Shown piece after piece: positions 20,790 to 32,956 of a stretch of DNA of 64,000 bases (its first letter is position 1; every line of letters begins with the position of its first letter). Both the position numbers and the translations under genes were made by a program. Origin of the DNA: Escarpia spicata (lineage: Eukaryota > Annelida > Polychaeta > Sabellida > Siboglinidae); the NCBI GenBank assembly GCA_963995525.1, contig OZ023214.1, positions 13,657,267 through 13,721,266 on the forward strand, given 5' to 3'. The notes below the pieces were generated by a model. That model was not told the origin of the DNA. It made no database searches and was given only the letters and a program-made list of their open reading frames with translations.

Positions 20790-21779
20790 GTCCCCAAATT
20801 ATTAATCATGTTGGAAAAGATAACGGAAGAATCGGTGAAGTTCTTAGGAATACATATTGATAAACATTTAACATGGAAAAAACATCAACATAATCAGTTC
20901 TAAAATATGTAGAGCAATTAATAGAATGAAATTTTTTTTGCCACACAGTGCTTTAAAAACTCTTTATTATACCTTAATTCAAAGTCACTTAACTTACGGT
21001 GTACAAGCATAGGGCAATGGAAATACCATAAGAAAGATAAAGATAGAAATTTTACAAAAATGCGCTATACGAATAACAAAAAAAGAGAAGTCACACCAAT
21101 CCTATTTTTTTAATCTGAAAATATACTAAAAAATCACTGATATTCACAGGTTGCATGTCTCACTATTTATGTATGACTATCACCAAAACACGGCCTAAAT
21201 CATTCAAACATTATATACCAAAAAAGAATCTAGCGACTAACACCATAATTACTAGACAAGGTAACCTCTTATATACAGAGAAGCCCAGAACAAATTTTTC
21301 ATCCAAATTACCTAAACATTATTTTATAAAACTGGATTGATTATAAGATACAAAACGTCAAATCCAGAAAAAAATTCAAATTATTATCCAGTCAATATCT
21401 ACACAACTACCTTAGCCACGTGCACTGCCTAAATCCCAGATGTGCGGAGTGTAATTGAATATTTGTTTACTTTTTATATATATGTTTAGATCCAGACAAA
21501 TTTTGTTTTCTAACAGTAATTTCCACAAATAATTCGTTTCTTTCTCCATCGCATCCCCAGTCCGCTGTCATACAGAAGATATTGTACACTCGTGATAATC
21601 ATCGTATGTGTAAATATATTTTGAAATATATGTTTATGGGGTCACAGGAAGACGGCATATAACATGACATGTGACCACCATGCAACACAACTTTATTTTT
21701 TAAAATAGTTGTTTTGTGTATGTATACTGTTACGTTGTTGTTGCAAAATAAATTGATTGATTGATTGATTGATTGATTG
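20790..21779 (+). mobile_element. 5'-truncated jockey/CR1-like LINE tail
   Basis: Decayed RT C-terminus: EESVKFLGIHIDKHLTWKKH, then LYYTLIQSHLTYGVQAWG and KILQKCAIRI, in drifting frames to about 21340. It ends with AATAAATTGATTGATTGA repeats at 21750-21779, a LINE-type simple-repeat tail, directly before duplication copy B. Confidence 0.75.
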
Positions 21780-21959
21780 ATACATGATGCCGATACAATG
21801 TTGTCTTTTATTGGTTAGTGGTACACAGATAGATAAATAGACTACTATGATGACTTGCTAAATATTAAAATATATAATAACATCAGACTGATGTTACATG
21901 TATTTACTAACATGAAGAAACCTCCAGATGTGTTTACGCATACATTATATTAATTACAC

Positions 21960-22068
21960 TGTATATATATATATATGTATATATATACATATATATATGT
22001 ATATATATATATTATATATATATGTATATATATATACATATATATATATATATGTATGTTATATATAG
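21960..22068. repeat. TA-rich microsatellite, longer allele in copy B
   Basis: Alternating TA with regularly spaced GTA/CAT interruptions; strongly self-complementary. Confidence 0.9.
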
Positions 22069-22322
22069 TGTGGCCACGTCATTGTAGTTTTGTGAAGTTA
22101 ACTACATCATATACATGTGCGGTACATCCAGTAGAATAGACTCTGGAACTTATAGTTTGTGTGCCTGAATACATGCATAGTGTAATTGTTTCTTATTTGC
22201 ATTAATAAGTGCAGCGCAACTTGGAATACTTGTTAAAGCTATGTTGACTTGATTGTATAGTAGACAAAATTGGAAGCGGTATTGAAAACCAACATTTTAA
22301 CTATGTAGTGAAATGAGTAATG

Positions 22323-22324
<2 letters not shown>

Positions 22325-22416
<92 letters not shown>
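22325..22416. repeat. (CA)n microsatellite, about 46 units
   Basis: A near-perfect CA run. Confidence 0.95.
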
Positions 22417-22421
<5 letters not shown>

Positions 22422-22492
22422 TGCATGCTTGCACACACACACATACACACATGCCTGCTACGTACAAGCCAACATGGTCCATAGTACAAATA

Positions 22493-23326
22493 CGGTACAT
22501 GTTTTATTTTATAATACATATATACAATAAGAATAATGCTAGAGATATGCAGATTCACAAGCAGATTAGCCAAGTGAAGACTGATCCTTGCAAAATAGAC
22601 TTGGCTGAGCTGAGCAACTCGGGTATGGTCGGCAGATGGCGACACTAAATTAATGTTTCTTTTTGTGATCCTCGAGACTATTGATCGGCCAAGTCACGTG
22701 AAAAGTCATGGCGAAACGTCAGGGTGTCGATCCGTGTTGGACGGGAATAAATCCGCACAGTTACTCATAATACAGTTAGGTTAGATAAATAGTACATCTG
22801 TACAGGAACATATCTCAAGGTACGGTGTTTATTAAATACATCTAGTGTGTGTGTAATCGGTATATATCGCTTGTACGCGCAGTGTTGTCACGGTAAAGTC
22901 TATGAAAATATTCCAAGATGGCGCTGCATACTTGACCTGAGTGTGAATATTTTCTTGGTTTACCTTCCGCCTTATGTATCTGCACTTAAGCTTTATTATA
23001 TAAGTTCGATATTAGGCACAGCGTTGCACTAGTGTATAATTGAGCTTATTTTGAGACAATGTAAGCAATTTAACAACTGTGCATTCAGTCGTTTAGCATA
23101 TTTGAGCAGCACCTTAATTATTTACCTGCTAGTGCTAACCAATCTATTTGTTTATGTGTACATAAACGATACCTTGTTTCTGGAACATCATGTGTCGAGT
23201 GAAAAAGCTTACGACAAGTTAAGTAGAATACAGAGAAGTTATCCACAGTATGAACGGATGATTATTAAAGGAATAGCAGCCACAGACGTTGGGTTGATAA
23301 CAATTTGTACAGTAAATGATTTTACC
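22493..23326. other. Intergenic stretch, no supported gene
   Basis: It contains AAGATGGCGCTGC near 22914 and an open stretch (23051-23416) with a hydrophobic run, but that stretch has no upstream ATG and its end runs into LINE DNA. Confidence 0.3.
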
Positions 23327-24475
23327 TTAGGATACCTTAGCCTTAGCCTTAGGACTGTTCTGATCGCAGGATCCTCTCGGTTCCTCAATGATCAGATCCT
23401 CTTCTTCGGGGTCTAGTATTAAGAGTTTGTGTTTTTCGGTTCCAGTGTTTAATGTTAGTGGGGCTTCATAGTCGTATAATATCTCCTGGGTTGACCAGAA
23501 TTTATTAAGGCGGTTTTTAAATGAATTTATTGATTTTGCTTGTATTACTGAATCAGGTAAACTGTTCCATGGTTCAACCACTCTAAGCGGGAATGCATTT
23601 TTTCTTATGTTTAGTTTTGCTCTTTGGTTGAACAGTTTAAGGGAGTGTCCTCTGTTATTGGATCGCGATGCCACATCCTCCCACTTAGGAAGGTTTGGTG
23701 CAGATTTGTTGTCATATATGTTATGCATTATTTTGTACACTTCAATCTCCTCTTAACCTACGATATGTTAATGTGGGTAACTTAAGTAATTTTAGACTTT
23801 CAATATATGATAAGTCCCTCATACCAGGTAGTTCTTTTGTGGCTCTTCTCTGGACATTTTCTATGGCTATTTTATGTTTCGTCTTAAATGGATACCATAC
23901 TGCTATTGCATAATCTAGGTGGGATCTAACCATAGTCTTGTATAGTGGCAAGAAAGTGTATGTATCTAAGAATTGAAAAGTTCTTCTGATTACTTTTGTC
24001 ATTCTGGTTGCTTTATTAACCACTTGGTTGATGTGATCATCAAAAGAAAGTTTTGAATCAATAATTACTCCTAAATCTTTGTGTTTGTCTATGGTGACAA
24101 GAGCATGTTTGACATTATTTGTTGCCATAAAATATTTACTTTCACCAATATTATTTTTCCCAATTTTCATGTGTACACATTTATCAGGATGGAATTTTAA
24201 CAACCACTTGTCGCTCCATTGTTCTAATATTCTTAAATCATGTTGAAGTACATCCTGATCATCTATATGTGTTATTGTTCTAAATATCTTTATGTCATCA
24301 GCAAATAGAAATGTATTTGAATTTGTTAGATCTGGGAGGTCATTAATATATAGAACAAAAAGTAAGGGTCCTAGAACGGAACCCTGGGTATCCCTGATAT
24401 TACCTCTTTCCAGTTAGACTCATCTCCATTTACTGAAACTTTTTGTTTTCTATCTGTGATGAATGATTCTATCAG
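23327..24475 (-). pseudogene. PHD-type CR1 LINE ORF2, C-terminal half
   Basis: Right to left: ESFITDRKQKVSVNG and GPLLFVLYIND (near 24380), FLFADDIKIFRTITH (near 24290), KFHPDKCVHMKIGKNN and KDLGVIIDSKLSFDDHINQ (24203-23742), and the tail HSLKLFNQRAKLNIRKNAFP to WNSLPDSVIQAKSINSFKNR, with a stop at 23327. RT motif C is FADD. There are a few frameshifts. Its upstream half begins at 29240, beyond a LINE inserted into it. Confidence 0.9.
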
Positions 24476-24666
24476 TAGTGAAAATTGTCGAAACGAAGCT
24501 GCGGATTAGTTGCATTTTGTGTTGTTTCTAAATTGCAATTCACTGCACGTGTATGTGGATCTTATTGATGTGACATCCATGAGCATGTCAGTGGACGTTT
24601 GAATAACTCATGATTGCAAACTGACTTTATTAACTCGTTCATGTCGACACTTGATAAAGTGAAAAC

Positions 24667-25971
24667 ATGGCCGGGAAAGGAAGTGCGCATGACCAAGCGG
24701 AAGTTTGCTATGTCAACAAAGCAGAGAAGCATTTCTTCGATGGGAAAGTTGTGATCAACGAGCTACTGTGCTACATAATTGACAAAATGAACATCCTGCC
24801 GCAAGAGACCTTGGTGCAACTGTGTAGCGATCACTACAATGAAGAAACGATATACACAGCGAAACGTATATTGCATGATTTGTGTGCGGTTGACGGTTCA
24901 GCCACCGACCGACTGATATCACGCAAAGGGGATGACAAGAAACGGAAAAACGTAGAGGATATCATAAAGATTCTTCAAACGAGAGGGGATGACCTACCCT
25001 GCATTGTCGCCAGGCATGTGAACTCCCTCCCGCCTGTCAGTTTTGATAGAATTGACGTGTCCTGTCTACTGAAAAACATTGAGAACCTTCTTGTCGAAGT
25101 AAAACTACTAAAAACTGCGGTTGCCAACCAGAGTGAACTGTGTGAGAACTTAAGTGGTGTGAGTGCTGGTGTCACGGAAAGATTGCACACCATCGAAGTG
25201 AATATTGCCAAAGGCAATGAAGAAACAGTGACATTGCCTCCTATACAGACAAACTTGACTGCACAGAGTAGAGCACAGTCAGTACCTGTTCCAGCCACCA
25301 AACCCACAGAAAGAAGTCAGTCGCCAGATGATACTGCTACATACGTCAAGGCTGTTGCCCCGCCTAGACGTCAAATTTCGTCTGCTGCCCCTGCTGGATA
25401 CAGGCAGGCACCCAAAGCAACTACTATCAGAGCCGATTCAGTGGTTGGTTCAACTGCTGAAGTTGAGCAGTATGTGATGGCACATGAAAAAGCCAGTAAC
25501 AATGTGCAGATAGATGATGACACCCCATGGTCGACGATGGTAAAGAAGGGCAGAAAGAAGAAAACTGCAGCTGTAGGCCAAGTACCGAAACAACCTGTAT
25601 GCAACCCTAATGACAGGCCTACCACGAAACCTAAAGGGAAAACTGTGTCATTGATTGGCAAAGCCATGTCAACTGATGCCATTAAAACAGTAAATACACG
25701 GTATGCTAGCATATTTGCATCCCGCTTTGCCACTGATGTCGAGCCTGAAGTCCTCCAAGCCCACCTTGAGCACATCCTCAAGCTTGAAGTGACATGTGAA
25801 TCCCTTCAAACAAGACGTGATACATACAACAGTTTCCATGTAAAGTGCAACTGTCCCGATCCGTCGGTCTTCATGAACCCGGAAGTGTGGCCTGAAGGTG
25901 CCTATGTGAGGTGGTTTCACAAGAAGCCTAGAACACCAAGGCATACAACACATCCTCTATGGATCTCCTAA
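24667..25971 (+). CDS. LINE ORF1 protein with RRM-like C-terminal domain
   Basis: 434 residues from ATG 24667, intact. The N-terminal 110 residues are helical and charged (HFFDGKVVINELLCYIIDKM). A central region (about 140-300) is Pro/Ser/Thr/Ala-rich and disordered with a basic patch KKGRKKKT. The C-terminal 90 residues (YASIFASRFATDVEPEVLQA, then SFHVKCNCPD and MNPEVWPEGAYVRWF) resemble a compact RNA-binding-type domain I have seen in LINE ORF1 proteins of marine invertebrates. Likely role: LINE RNA coating in the retrotransposition particle. It ends about 70 bases before ORF2. Confidence 0.75.
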   Translation: MAGKGSAHDQAEVCYVNKAEKHFFDGKVVINELLCYIIDKMNILPQETLVQLCSDHYNEETIYTAKRILHDLCAVDGSATDRLISRKGDDKKRKNVEDIIKILQTRGDDLPCIVARHVNSLPPVSFDRIDVSCLLKNIENLLVEVKLLKTAVANQSELCENLSGVSAGVTERLHTIEVNIAKGNEETVTLPPIQTNLTAQSRAQSVPVPATKPTERSQSPDDTATYVKAVAPPRRQISSAAPAGYRQAPKATTIRADSVVGSTAEVEQYVMAHEKASNNVQIDDDTPWSTMVKKGRKKKTAAVGQVPKQPVCNPNDRPTTKPKGKTVSLIGKAMSTDAIKTVNTRYASIFASRFATDVEPEVLQAHLEHILKLEVTCESLQTRRDTYNSFHVKCNCPDPSVFMNPEVWPEGAYVRWFHKKPRTPRHTTHPLWIS

Positions 25972-26039
25972 CGACGAACAACGTTAAATCCTGAGCCGTC
26001 TCGGCTAGAACTTGCCAAGGACATAAACGAAAAGCAACG

Positions 26040-29000
26040 TTCAGATCGCTAAATATATCCAGCTACAATTGTAGGAACTTGAAACTTGGCTATAACAACA
26101 AGCATCACAGACACGTAACTGAACAGTTATTTAACAAATGTGACTTTGTGTGCTTACAAGAAACATGGCTCTCGAAACAGGATTTATGTGGGCTAAACAG
26201 CATCAATGAAAACTTTCATGGAATTGGTGAATCTTGTGTTGATGAAAGAGATGGCATAATATTGAAAAAACTTGGTGGTGTTGCAATATTGTGGAAACTT
26301 GACCTTGAAGCAGGCATCACCCCTCTAAAGTTTGACCTTAACTGGGTTGTTGGTGTCGAATATAATTGTGGCAACAAAAAATGGTAATTTTGTGTGTTTA
26401 CATGCCATATGAAAGTTATCAAAATAATGATGAATATCAGGAAAAACTTGGCACATTAATATGTATTATAGAAGATTTAGAAACTACGTGTGTACTGGTG
26501 GTAGGGGATTATAACGCCGACATTTCTGACGAGACTTCATCATTTGGAAGGTCCCTTATAAACTTCTGCACTGAATACAATCTGGTGCTGTCCAGTAAGC
26601 AGCATCTACCACCTGACTCGTTCACGTACATCAGTGATGCAGCATGGGGTAGCACCTCATGGCTAGATCATTGTATAGCTACACATGATGGTAATGATGT
26701 GATAAATGACATTAGTGGTACATGGGGTAGCACCTCATGGCTAGATCATTGTATAGCTACACATGATGGTAATGATGTGATCAATGACATCAGTGGTGCA
26801 TGGGGTAGCACCTCATGGCTAGATCATTGTATAGCTACACATGATGGTAATGATGTGATCAATGACATCAGTGGTACATGGGGTAGCACCTCATGGCTAG
26901 ATCATTGTATAGCTACACATGATGGTAATGATGTGATCAATGACATCAGTGGTGCATGGGGTAGCACCTCATGGCTAGATCATTGTATAGCTACACATGA
27001 TGGTAATGATGTGATCAATGACATCAGTGGTACATGGGGTAGCACCTCATGGCTAGATCATTGTATAGCTACACATGATGGTAATGATGTGATAAATGAC
27101 ATTAGTGTGTGCTATAATCTTGCTACCACAGATCATATCCCTGTGATAATCGATGTCAATGTAGACAGTGTGCCAGGTGTAGTACCCGGTACTAACAATA
27201 ACACTCAGCCACATCTTAACTGGTCAAGACTTAACAAAGGTTCCATTGACAATTACTGTAGACAGACTGATACTGAACTGAAAAACATTGTATTACCTAT
27301 TGATGCTATTATATGTACTGATGTCAACTGCAATGATGAGTCTCATCAGAAAGCACTTAATAACATGTATGATAATATAACCAGGTGTTTAACTGATGCT
27401 AGTGGCTGTTTGTCTACTCACAAACAAGGAAACTATACATGTCGGCCTGGGTGGACTGATTATGTGGCAGATATCCATAAAGCTGCTAATGAAGCTTTCC
27501 AACTATGGGACAGTATAGGTAAACCTAAACAAGGTCCTGTTTTTGAGTTAAAAAAGAAAGCTGATGCTAGATGCAAATATGCAATAAGGTTTATTAAAAA
27601 ACATGAAAATGAGTTGAGGCGTGAAGCCCTTGCCAAGAAGATGGCTAACCATACAAATGATCAATTTTGGAAGGAGATCAAAACTATTAACAATAGTAAA
27701 ATCCTCTTGCCAACTAATATAAATGGTAACAGTGGTGAAGAAGCTATTGTGAATATGTGGATTCAACACTTTCGTGACTTGTTTAATTGTGTAAATAACA
27801 GTAGTGCCAAAACCCTAGCATTTGATGTTAGTTATGAGAGCAGCATTAGAGTGTTACCTGAAGAAGTCAAAGATGCTATAAGAAACCTTGACTGTAACAA
27901 GAGTTGTGGCCTTGATGGTGTGTATGCAGAGCACCTGAAGTACTGCAGTGAACGCATACTGCCTTTACTGTCAATGTGCTTCACAGGTCTGTTGGTTCAT
28001 GGCGTACTGCCAAGTTCTATGATTTCTGTTATATTAGTGCCCATAATCAAGGATAAATCCGGCAAGATAAACAGTAAAGACAACTATAGGCCAATAGCAC
28101 TGGCAAGTGTTGTCTAAAGTTTTTGAAAAAATCTTGCTCAACAGAATGGATGACTTTTTAACAACCAGTGACAATCAGTTTGGTTTTAAAAAGAAGCATG
28201 GCACTGACATGTGCATTTATGTACTAAAAGAGGTTATTGCTAAATATCAAGCCTTAAATAGCTGTTTGTTTATGTGTTTTCTTGATGCATCTAAGGCTTT
28301 TGACCGTGTAAACCATAGTGTACTTTTTAAAAAGCTAATAGACAGAGAGGTTCCTGGTTACATTGTTAGAATTCTAGTGTTTTGGTATGCGAACCAACAG
28401 ATGTGTGTAAGATGGGGTAGTCATGTGTCTGACAGTATTTATGTAAGTAATGGAGTTAGACAAGGAGGTATTTTATCCCCCTATTTGTTCAGTGTTTACA
28501 TGGATGGGTTATCCACTGTACTTAATAGTTGCAATACAGGATGTTATGTAGGATATAATTGTGTAAATAATATTATGTATGCTGATGATCTTGTAGTTTT
28601 TTGTCCGTCCAGCAGGGGATTACAGACCCTTCTCACCGTCTGTGATCAATATGGAGTAAAATATTTGGGTCATATAATTTCAAATAGTATGCTAGATGAC
28701 AATGATATATCTAGACAATGTCGCCAGTTGTATGCACAAGGCAACATGATCATAAGAAAATTTCATATGTGTTCAAGTGATGTAAAGAAGACATTGTTTA
28801 CTACTTTTTGCTCACCTATGTATACTGCCCATCTATGGTGGAATTTTCATAACTATGCAATCAGGAAATTGTATGTCTCTTACAACAATATATTTCGAAT
28901 GGTGTTAGGTTATGACAGATACTGTAGTGCTAGTGAAATGTTTGTTAACAATAATTTACCTAACTGTGCTGCTGTTATTAGAAATCTGACATATAGGTTT

Positions 29001-29126
29001 ATATGCCGACTGCAGTTCTCAAAAAACATATTGATTTGTAACATTATTAATAGTGACGTGAAATACATGTCAAGAATATGGAAATATTGGTTCAATTCCC
29101 TGTACATACATTTTGTTGACGGGTGA
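26040..29126 (+). pseudogene. LINE ORF2: endonuclease + reverse transcriptase, two frameshifts, one deletion
   Basis: The endonuclease shows SSYNCRNLKLG, CLQETWLSKQD (catalytic Glu), VVGDYNADISDE and TTDHIPVIIDV. RT shows KSCGLDGVYAEHLKYC, DNYRPIALAS, FLDASKAFDRVNHSV (motif A), NGVRQGGILSPYLFSVY (motif B) and IMYADDLVVF (motif C). The tail shows VKYLGHIISNSM, FCSPMYTAHLWW and a stop at 29126. Frameshifts lie in a poly-A run near 26380 and at 28105. Some 40-45 residues usual between the YADD region and VKYLGH are missing near 28655. A 78-bp sixfold repeat fills the endonuclease at 26641-27108. Catalytic residues look intact, so the copy is young but inactive. Confidence 0.85.
26641..27108 (+). 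repeat. 78-bp in-frame tandem repeat, six copies, in the LINE endonuclease
   Basis: Each unit encodes 26 residues: WGSTSWLDHCIATHDGN then DVINDISG plus T or A. Units are almost identical and two sub-types alternate (GT/GA). The duplicated block is the conserved S-x-LDH motif of the endonuclease. Confidence 0.98.
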
Positions 29127-29239
29127 TTTTTCATTCTGTACATTGTAACTATTGTTATAACACAACTATAGAACCATGATAATGTACTTGTATGTTGCAT
29201 GGAGTCTGTGAATAAAGCAATTATTATTATTATTATTAT

Positions 29240-31189
29240 CCATTTAATCAGTTCTTCTGAAATGTTGTAGCTTTTTAATTTGCAAATTAATCTTTTGTGT
29301 GGCACAGTGTCAAAGGCTTTTTTGAAATCCATATACGTGTATATAACATCAGTGTGGTTGCTCTTGTCCATTTCTTTAGTCCTGTCATCTATTATTTTGA
29401 TTAGTTGTAGAACTGTCGATCGTATTGTTTTTGACTAAATAGATTATTTACTTTCATGTAGTTTATAATGTGATTTCTAATAATTGTTTCCATACATTTA
29501 CATACTATGCTTGTTAAACTGATTGGGCGGTAGTTACTAGCTAGTTTCTTGTTTCCATTTTTATAAATTGCTGATATTTTAGCCTCTTTCCAGTCATTGG
29601 GAATGCAGGAAGTTCTAATCGATGTTTCAAAAATGTGTTTTAAGGGTTGACAAATACTTGCTGACAACTCATTTAGTAGCCTAGCGCCTAGTCCATCTGG
29701 GCCAGGCGATTTACTTATATTAAGTTGTTTTAATGTCAGTAGTATTATATTTTCAGTTAGTTTTAATTTGTCCATTGCATGTTTATTGTTTACCTTAGGT
29801 ATGGTTGGTATAGGTTCTGACTGTTCTTTGGTGAATACACTGGAGAAATAGTCAGCAAGTATATTTGCTTTTTCTTCATCTTCATTTGTTGTTTGAGATT
29901 TTAGGTTGGTGGGGTCTATGTTCAGTTCCCCAATTCCTTGTTTGATTGTAGTTTTTGATTTATAATATTTCCAAAAGACTTTGGGGTTTTTCTTGGTCTG
30001 GTATGCTAGATTTCGTTCAAATTCCTTTCGGAGCTTTCTGGTTAGAGCTCGGATTTTATTTCTGCTTTTACAGTACTCTAGATATTTTGTTCCATCCCTT
30101 GTTTCCATGTATCTTGTCCATAATCTGTTTTTACGTCTAATTAGTTTTCTTGTATTAGCATCCAGGGGGAAGTTTCCCTTTCTATTATTTGGAACTATTT
30201 TTTAGGTACATATTTATCTTCTAATGAGTTTAGCATTGTTTTGAAGATTTCCCATTGACCGTTAACATTATCCTTACAGTCTTTAAATTTTTCTTCCCAG
30301 TTAATACTTGAACATTCTATTCTCATTGCATCATAGTTTGCCACATTATACAGCTTCCTTTTTTTAGTATAATTACTTGTTATAAAGTTGCACACTATAC
30401 TGAATTTGAGTACACAATGGTCACTTTTGCCCAGAGGGCTAAGGTACTCTAATTCTCCTACATTATCTTCGTCATTAGATAGAATCAGATCTAACAGGTT
30501 TGTGTTAGTTGTGCCTCGTCCTCTGGTGGGGTTTGACACATGTTGAACCATGTAGGTGTCTCTAAGGCATTCCACAAATTTAAAATTTAAATTGTTGGGG
30601 TTATTTGATTTGGTCGTCCAATGATTCCAATTTATCTCAGGGAGGTTGAAATCTCCAGTAATTACAATGTGAGAGTATTTATGTTGTGATATTGATCTGA
30701 TCATATTTAGAAGTTCTACATTATTTACTTCAGATCCCCCATCGCTTCTGTATATGCATCCAAAAAGAAGTTTGTTTTTATTCTTTAATTTGATTTCTAT
30801 AAATAAGCATTCTTTGAAAGTTGTGACTAGGTTTATATACTCTGCATGCAGGGAATTTAGCACATTATAATACCTCTTCCTTCAGTATTTTCAAAATTTT
30901 TGGAGAATAACATGTAACCTTCTAAGGAAAATTCTGGTGTTGTTACAGAACATTTAGGGTTTTTGGGTTTTACTTCATTAATTGCTATTATGTGGGGTTT
31001 TAGTTCTTTGATTCTTTGTTCAAATTCATTTTGTTTGTACCTTAATTGGTCAGCATTAGTGTAAAAACACTGAATGCTGCCTATCTCATTAAGATTATAT
31101 TTGTTTACGTTCGTTTTCCCATCTGTTGTTCTAGGTGGATGTGTACTCTTTATTGGCTTTTCCTTATCTTTTTTATTCTTCTTTCCCAT
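29240..31189 (-). pseudogene. PHD-type CR1 LINE ORF2, N-terminal half (endonuclease and RT start)
   Basis: Right to left from ATG 31189: endonuclease QCFYTNADQLRYKQNEFEQR, FGCIYRSDGGSEVNN, VITGDFNLPEINWN and GKSDHCVLKFSI (30863-30195). Then the RT N-terminus KSPGPDGLGARLLNELS and NYRPISLTSIVCKC (30108-29401), and YMDFKKAFDTVPHKRLICKL (29371-29260), stopping at SEELIKW where the + strand LINE was inserted. Continuation at 24475 (IESFITDR) is seamless. Frameshifts lie near 30860 and 30195; a short segment around 29400 is deleted. Confidence 0.9.
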
Positions 31190-32107
31190 GGTGGACCCCT
31201 CACTCTGTACAGGTATTCCCCCGACTCGTCTGCTGCTTCCTGTCTCTTTGCTTCTTCATAGAGCTTTTTAGATTCTTCTCTTTCTTGTTTGGTTTTGTCG
31301 TGGTCAATTTTTATATTTTTGAACTTATCATTGTCCTTGATGTGATGGAACTTTCGAAGAAGGGTGTGTTTTTTGTCAATGTGCGTTACTGTAATCAGTA
31401 CTGGTCTGGGGCTGTTTGCATTTTCTTTGGCTTCCCCGAGCCGTCGGATTTCTTTGATGTCAGTGTCTGTAAAGTTATTGTCTATTTCTGTGCAGACTTC
31501 TAGGATTTGTTCTTTGTCATGTTGTTGTCTTGTGGTTTTTAGTTGTGATGTTGTTTCTGGCAGGTTGAAGATGATTACATTGTTTAATCTTTTTTCTCTT
31601 TCTTTTGCTTCAGTGTTTTGCTCCTGTACTTGTAGTTGTACTACTTTTTTCACTTCATTTGGGTTAATGGTTAGCTTTGTTTGGGCTTGTGTTGGGCTCT
31701 TTTCTTCTATCTTGGATTCTGAGATACTTTCTCTCAATCTTTTCTCGTCGACTTTGGATCCAAGTTCTTTTTCTATTTCACTTATTCTGTCTTCCACTTT
31801 CTTTAGGAATTGCTCGCACCTCTCCTCACAGCTCTTTTCATTTTTGAGGTTTTTCATTACTTTTGAGTCACAGGGTGGACAAAACCAATGTATTTGCTGT
31901 TTGTCTGTCATTAGTTTATATTCTTTATCGTTTATGTCCACACATTCAATACAAAAATGTTTCTCGCAGAATTCGCACTCTAGCAGTTTATGGTTTGGTC
32001 CTTTGAAGTTTTGTTTACACCCTGAGCATGTCCAAACTTCATCATCAACAGTTGTCCACTGAAAATCAGTTTTACTTTTTGTCCTTGGTTTTTTTTAAGG
32101 TTGCCAT
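31150..32107 (-). pseudogene. CR1 LINE ORF1 with PHD finger and coiled coil
   Basis: The likely start is ATG at 32105-32107 (MATLKKTKDK), with one frameshift near 32060. A PHD-type finger follows: EVWTCSGCKQNF, LLECEFCEKHFCIECVD and HWFCPPCDSK (about 32040-31850). A long Glu/Lys-rich coiled coil and a basic region end at a stop at 31150, overlapping the ORF2 start at 31189. PHD fingers in ORF1 are known from CR1 elements. A transposon protein, not a host gene. Confidence 0.85.
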
Positions 32108-32169
32108 GACCTACTTTAGTTTTATATTCCTTATTATAATATATATTTAGTATTTTAGAGTTGTGCAAG

Positions 32170-32956
32170 GGATCAAGGCAGTGCTGGGAGAAGATGTTGA
32201 GTAGTTATAGAATGATGCCCAGGGCGACTCTGGGTTTAATGAGTTGCCTTGATGAATAAGCCAGATTAGTATAAAGTGAAGATTTGTGCAGGATGGTTGA
32301 AGAAATGTGTTTATGTCTAACTAATTAATAATGTTTATGCCTACATAATTTATAATGTTTGTCTACATAATTGTAGTGGCTTCAACTAAGTTTGTATGTT
32401 AAGCGTTGCTTAGGGTGCTTTCTTTTGTTTACTTTTAATTGTGGCGGGAAAATGTTGAATATGAGTTGCGTTATAGTTATGATCCTAAGGGTAGAAGTTT
32501 TCTATTTTCTGGTATTAATAACAGTATGGGGTTTGAATTGTGCTGTGGGTTTAAGTATTTACTGAAGAGCTTTGATTTGTTAGTTTATGATGAGATTTAG
32601 TGCCGCTGGTGTTGCTACGTACGCGCCTTGTACCGGAACCGCAAATGTGACCATTTTGTACTGTAATTGTAAGTTGTAGTTTGTTGGACAGTTTTGGTGT
32701 GTGTATACTTAGTGTTTGGCAGGGTGGTATTGAATGTTGTAATTATACACAATATTTAACATGGGTAGATTTTAAGACATGAACTTCATTTATTCCACAA
32801 GAAAGTTTAACTGCTACATAGAGTTATTTGGTATGCTGGAAGAAATGCATTTCACACACATGAAATATTTCCGGAAGCAATATTATAATTCTAATTATTT
32901 ACGTTGCAAGGAGCCACTGTTGGCTATGGTTTACGACGGGGTGGGTGCGTATGGTG
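32170..32956. other. Stretch between two LINEs, no supported gene
   Basis: It holds a 70-codon open frame from ATG 32779 that I do not recognise and that runs into LINE DNA; otherwise nothing. Confidence 0.35.

Larger units (their letters stand above)
21780..22492. repeat. Segmental duplication, copy B
   Basis: Close copy of 20037-20720 in the same orientation. Its CA tract is a clean run of about 90 bases, against a broken one in copy A, and its TA tract is about twice as long. Confidence 0.9.
24476..29239 (+). mobile_element. Near-complete LINE nested in the CR1 element
   Basis: 5' UTR 24476-24666, ORF1 24667-25971, ORF2 about 26040-29126, 3' UTR with AATAAA at 29210, and an (ATT)n tail ending at 29239. 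It splits the - strand CR1 between codons for KW(I) and ESFIT, so the joined host frame reads through. No target duplication longer than three bases is clear. Confidence 0.9.

Noticed and set aside
22301..22648. Open frames over the CA microsatellite
   Set aside because: Low-complexity artefact of alternating CA.
23051..23416. 121-codon open frame with a membrane-like stretch
   Set aside because: No ATG near the start, a stop just upstream, and its 3' end reads into LINE DNA on the other strand.
31046..32062. Hydrophobic + strand frames (up to 232 codons)
   Set aside because: Shadows of the CR1 ORF1/ORF2 on the - strand.
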